Part shown: in pieces, positions 59,703 through 64,000 of the stretch
Position numbering within the stretch: the stretch's first letter is position 1
Layout of the letters: every line of letters starts with the position of its first letter
Source of the DNA: Glandiceps talaboti
Lineage: Eukaryota > Hemichordata > Enteropneusta > Spengelidae
NCBI RefSeq assembly: GCF_964340395.1
Contig: NC_135562.1
Span: 19,803,126 to 19,867,125 of the forward strand
Reading direction: 5' to 3'
DNA: 64,000 nucleotides
The notes under the pieces: generated by a model
The model's database searches: none
Told to the model about the DNA's origin: nothing
The model's input: the letters and a program-made list of their open reading frames with translations, nothing else
Position numbers and translations under genes: made by a program

Positions 59703-61589
59703 GATAGACATCACACGCACTCATTGATTCCCTCTATACCAGTCCATCAAATCGGGGTTTGCATCGATCACGCTATTACGAGAATAGTTGAAAAATTGAT
59801 AACATTGCGTATTGTGAAGTCCTCTCGTTTGGCATCCGAAATTTCAGGAAAGGAAGGGATCGAAAGAAGGAACGCTAGTCTATTACATCTCGTGGAAAAT
59901 CTTCGCAGTAGAGGAGTGAAGAGTGGTCATTTTGACGTGAAGATTGATTCAAAGGGAAATCTTGACCAACCTTTATCATTCAATAAATCAGATGCAAGGG
60001 TCATAATTGCAGATATTTAAGATTTTGGTGAGGGGCCAGACATCAACAATGTACTCTATGGAGTGGCATCAAATAAACCCCAACCACAACTGAATGAATT
60101 CTTAGTACGAAAACTTGCAATTGATTTACAGGATACACATACACTAACGGAATATGAACTAGAGGGACTTATACTCCACCATTTAAATGCTATGTACAAA
60201 ATCGCGAGAAAAGATCCACAACCACAAATTAAGGATGCCAAATCGCAATTTTCAATGGACGCCAATGACTATACATGGGGTTTGACCGATGAAGATATTG
60301 ATAGATATATACACCATGCCGATCTATTTCACGCTCTTTTCATTCACCACCATGGAGCACGGCATTTCACACCTTACATAATGAAAATGGTTGATGTCGT
60401 ACCATTACTGCTAAGGACCCTTCCCTTCAAATCGTTGATGAGACTATCGACAGAGGGTGGCGAGCATACCAATTACGCCCACACATTTTTTCCATCGTAC
60501 TTCAAGGGGTGGCGGTCATCACAAAACCGACTCTGTATGTTTGCTTTTCTAGTCGAGGTATCGTCAACTACGGCATCGAATTTCAAAGTACGCAAGTAGT
60601 TCAGATCCAGTCAAAAGACGCGTTGCTGAAAAATTCGAAGAATATGTCAATCGTAATATTGCTGCTGCTAAAATCCAAAGGGCATTCAAACGTCACTTAG
60701 CCAACAAACCAGAAAAACAACCAAAAATGAGTACCGATGAAAGAAAGAAAGACAAGGAAGTACACCATGATAGCAACGAGTATAAATTATTTGCAAAGCG
60801 TAACTTTCTTATTCACGGTAGAATACCAGGAAAATGAAAAAGGATGAATTTGCTACAACGATCGAAAAACATGGTGGCCATGTTATCAACAGATGTCCCC
60901 CAGAAGGTGTAAACATGGCTGTAACGATTGTAACCTCTCAAAGTGAGCTGGATAAAGACAGTCCGTCTGATACTATCTCTACATCATTCAGGAGGAATTG
61001 GGACTTTGTTGGTCATGACTTCATATTTGATTCACTGCAGAATAACTTGGATGAAAACCTTGACAAATACCACCTGAACACAGACAAGTTATCAATGGCT
61101 CCGTTGACATGGATTTGCAGTTCTGCAGCGATAACGCCAGAGCAACAACACTTTGGGTAAGATCTAAACCTATCTCTACGAGTCTAGAATGTGATTTGTT
61201 AAAGAGTAACTAAAGCCAGTTTGGCAAGAAAATATACAGGGAATCGATTTCAAAGTAAATTATCACAACTTTACCCTTTTGCACTTAAAAGTATGTCGAG
61301 TCGGTTATTGGAAATACTATTTTTTATTTCGCCTATGTTACGTCATAGATTTGTTATACAAGTTTGATTCGTCAGATAACTTAATATCAGTCAAACAAAT
61401 CAACCTTGTGTATATGTAAAGAATATAGAGTGAAAATGTTGATGTGTATAATTGATATCAATGATTGGTTACATTTCAGAAAAAGTATTTCTGGAATAAC
61501 GAGGATACGGAAGACACTAAACTTGTCTGGAAAACGGAAACGAATCAGCGACAACAACTCGACGAACAATAGCTGTACAAACGATGAAG
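59703..61589 (+). pseudogene. Gene with IQ-like and BRCT segments, unrecognised family
   Basis: A long exon runs to 61156 and joins 61480-61589 in phase. Order: GVCIDHAITRIVEKLITLRI; an in-frame TAA at 60018-60020; YELEGLILHHLNAMYKIARK; HADLFHALFIHHHGARHFTP; STEGGEHTNYAHTFFPSYF; a frameshift near 60580; AAKIQRAFKRHL (IQ-type motif); YKLFAKRNFLIHGRIPGK, a shift in an A-run near 60836, then FATTIEKHGGHVI and WDFVGHDFIFDSLQNN, which together make a BRCT fold signature; a basic second exon (SGKRKRISDNN). The 5' end abuts the right terminal repeat of the 11.9-kb element, so that insertion may have cut it. The EHTN and HH residues hint at an element gene. Function unknown. Confidence 0.6.
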
Positions 61590-61805
61590 GTAAGAAACAG
61601 TGTACACTTGATACTAAGTTTGATACAGATTGCAATTGATATACATTTCCTTACAACGATAATTTTGTTAAGGCTGTACAAGTATATCTTGCATTTTGTG
61701 TGATTATGTACTCCAAGTCTTCGCGGAATCATGATAGTATGATGATAAACCAAATCATTCAAGAAATAAACGCCTGTGTTATAATGATTAATGTAAATTT
61801 AAATG

Positions 61806-61818
61806 CCCCCCCCCCCCC
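61806..61818. repeat. Poly-C run
   Basis: Thirteen C; flanks contain CACGTG-like words (TTTTTCACGTGATACTTAAA). Confidence 0.9.
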
Positions 61819-61894
61819 ATTTTTCACGTGATACTTAAAACACGTGAAAGCCGTCAAGGTCAATGCTCATCGCCGTCATTTGTGCTAAAACTGA

Positions 61895-62369
61895 GTGTCG
61901 ATATGTGGAAACGGGCGAATAAAACCACAGAAACGACGTGAAGATTCAATAAAAAGTATGATGACTGGTAAATACAATTTCCCGTTGAAAGAATGTTTTG
62001 CAGGGATAAAAAATGTTTCAAACTTTGATTCCTATTACGAACTAAAACAAATGAATTACGCTTCTTGTGGGCAGTAAGAGGTGGCGAAGGTGTCGGTGTA
62101 CACTGTTGAATTTCATAGTTGACATACATTTTTTGGACTTGCCCCACGATTTTGGAAGTGACAGATCACAGATGACCCATTCTAAAATTGTTTGTAAAGT
62201 ACACAAAAATGTATGAACAAATACAAAATTGCACTGAAAATATTGTAACAACTTTTGGTAAATATTAAGTTTTTTTTAAAACTGTATCTCCAACAGATTG
62301 TTGAAAACATAGTAACATAGTCATACTGTTGTATCAGTGATACAAGTACACCAATAATGGCATGATCAC
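61895..62369. other. No gene supported
   Basis: A 60-codon + frame (61895-62077, PLKECFAGIKNVSNFDSYYE) might be a further exon of the upstream gene but no splice pair was confirmed. Confidence 0.35.
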
Positions 62370-62491
62370 TTAGCTATCTATCTGCTTGTCTGTCTATCAA
62401 TCTGTCTATCATCTATCTACATTGTATCTATTTACACTGCATTTATCAACATTGCATCTATCAATACGTCTATATCATCTATCTACATTGC

Positions 62492-62529
<38 letters not shown>

Positions 62530-62864
62530 ATTGCATCTGTCTATATATATGTCCCTCTCTATTTATCTATCATCTATCTACATTGTATCTATCTATCTAT
62601 CAATCTGTCTATCTAGCATCTATCTACATTGTATCTATCTACATTGCATCTATCAACATTCATCTATCAATGTCTATATCATCTATCTACATTGCATCTA
62701 TCTATCTATCTAGCATCTATCTACATTGTATCTGTCTATCATCTACCATCAATCTAAATTGCATATATCAATCTATCTACATTATATCTATCTACATTTC
62801 GTATCTATCTATCTATCAACACAATCTATCTACCTATCTTTCTATTATATCTATCTACATTGTA

Positions 62865-62950
<86 letters not shown>

Positions 62951-62952
62951 GT
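62370..62952. repeat. (ATCT)n array with CATCTATCTACATTG higher-order unit
   Basis: Pure ATCT blocks at about 62487-62527 and 62880-62950 enclose a region where CATCTATCTACATTG recurs about ten times. The Tyr/Ser/Ile-rich open frames here are repeat products. Confidence 0.96.
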
Positions 62953-63017
62953 TAGGATAAAACTAGACAAGACTATTACTATACTTCATTGTATGTATTG
63001 AAAATCACATGAGCCTT

Positions 63018-63394
63018 ACCTTGAGTACGGTGACTAGTTGCTGACAGCATGGATATCTGACTCTGAATGGCTTTGGCATGAACACAATAATGGGCCACCT
63101 CTGCTGCCATGAGTTGTTGAAAGTCACCCTTGACTTTTGCATTCCAGTCATTAATTCTTTCTTCACAACTACATTTCAGCAGAATTGCACTCTTGAGCTG
63201 ACTCTGAGCTATAAACAAGTTGCTGCTCGACAACACAGTATTTCTCTTTCAGAAGAATTCCAGTCGCTTTTTCACACTCTGCTATGACATAGCCGTAACC
63301 ACTTGCTAGCTTCCACACTTTCTTGACTACTCGAAGTTGATGTAAGTACTCACTGTAGGGATTAGATGGATACTCTTTCTCACTGCTGACAACT
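63018..63394 (-). CDS. Unrecognised exon, likely frameshifted
   Basis: After a TTTCAG acceptor (exon starts 63394) the frame reads SSEKEYPSNPYSEYLHQLRV, then VWKLASGYGYVIAECEKATG, up to a TAG near 63175. A second frame continues with IAQSQLKSAILLKCSCEERI, NDWNAKVKGDFQQLMAAEVA and ends at a GTAAGG donor near 63018. One exon with a frameshift explains both. Coding-like composition; family unknown. Confidence 0.5.
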
Positions 63395-63672
63395 CTGAAA
63401 AATAGGAATTAAATTTTATTTATTATGTATAATTCCGTGCAAGTAGCTTTGCTATGTTGCTGAGTTGACTTCATATTAGAATAATGAAAATGTCAATACA
63501 GAAACACATGTAAGAAACTATTTACCACACTATAGGCAGTAAAAATATATATTGTACTTTTAGGAGAAATTTGAAAATTATGTCAATCTTTTTACATGTT
63601 ATTGTATATCTAATCAATTTCAAGAGTTTCAGTATAGTAGAACATAATAATAAATTATAATAGCTCCACTCC

Positions 63673-63838
63673 TTTACCTTTTATGACTATTGCCTTAGGT
63701 TGTGGTGCACCTCTCCTGAACTCTATGCACATGTCATTGGTCTTATCAAGGTTCAGTTGGATAGGACCAAAGACGTGCATATATCAGGAGAGGTACACCA
63801 CAACCTATGGCAACAGTCAATTAAAAGGTAAAGAAGTG
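63673..63838. repeat. Inverted repeat, about 50-nt arms
   Basis: ACCTTTTATGACTATTGCCT at 63677 is answered by AGTCAATTAAAAGGT near 63817; TTAGGTTGTGGTGCACCTCT and AGAGGTACACCACAACCTA pair inside. The right arm overlaps LINE sequence. Confidence 0.85.
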
Positions 63839-63998
63839 GAGGTAGTAGTGCAGTATAAATATTTAGGTTCATCATTAAATTGAGATGGGAGAATAACACT
63901 GATAGGATTTCACATAAAGGCCAACAGCGCTTATAGTTCTTATTTAATTTACCCAACTGCACCATTATTAAATCAACAGCAGGAGCAGTGCAGAACTT
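63815..63998 (+). pseudogene. LINE reverse-transcriptase thumb fragment
   Basis: LKGKEVEVVVQYKYLGSSLN, a stop, then DGRI matches the V.YKYLGS.L..DG motif just after the RT palm. Cut by the window end. Confidence 0.7.
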
Positions 63999-64000
63999 TG

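Noticed and set aside
62386-63001. Ty/Ser/Ile-rich open frames
   Set aside because: Products of the ATCT array.

Overview
This window is AT-rich animal genomic DNA. Coding stretches are split by GT-AG introns. The space between them is filled with satellites, microsatellites, non-LTR retrotransposons, small inverted-repeat elements and several DNA-transposon families, a mix typical of a repeat-rich marine invertebrate (lancelet, hemichordate, cnidarian and mollusc genomes all look like this). I cannot name the species. Family names below come from motif recognition by eye; no search was run.

Layout. 1-930: a 61-bp satellite. 3836-9606 (+): an eight-exon gene of about 1,150 codons with an N-terminal Cys-rich finger, a conserved central domain, a RING-like finger, a 21-bp coding repeat and a candidate papain-like peptidase domain; it is the best preserved gene here. 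9961-11023: a long hairpin beside an inverted-repeat element. 12150-15612 (+): a LINE. 17014-17714: a basic nuclear-type ORF and a nearly perfect 84-bp inverted duplication. 17.9-29.7 kb: copies of one dispersed repeat family, LINE and hAT relics, a coiled-coil gene fragment and a SAP-domain exon. 30441-31947 (-): P-element-like transposase. 32234-34640 (-): THAP plus DDE transposase of ISL2EU type. 36096-44498 (-): a large broken multidomain gene (Cys-rich fingers, OTU-like, RNase-H-like, FEN1/PIN-like, CXC) split by a LINE. 46532-47353 (-): SWIM-finger exon. 47762-59661: a complete 11.9-kb DNA transposon. 59703-61589 (+): a gene with IQ-like and BRCT segments. 62370-62952: a tetranucleotide array.

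The main result is the 47762-59661 element. Its 132-bp terminal inverted repeats differ at one position. Just inside the left repeat starts an 11-exon THAP/DDE transposase on the + strand. Just inside the right repeat starts a three-exon gene on the - strand whose Cys-rich motifs match the cytoplasmic ballast domain of the P2X7 receptor. The genes converge. So a ballast-domain gene is carried as the second gene of a THAP transposon, which suggests a source for the vertebrate P2X7 tail. A minimal type I hammerhead ribozyme fold (50996-51041, - strand) and two small inverted-repeat elements sit in introns of this transposase.

Most transposase genes here carry stops and frameshifts. Several frameshifts fall in homopolymer runs, so some breaks may be assembly errors rather than decay.
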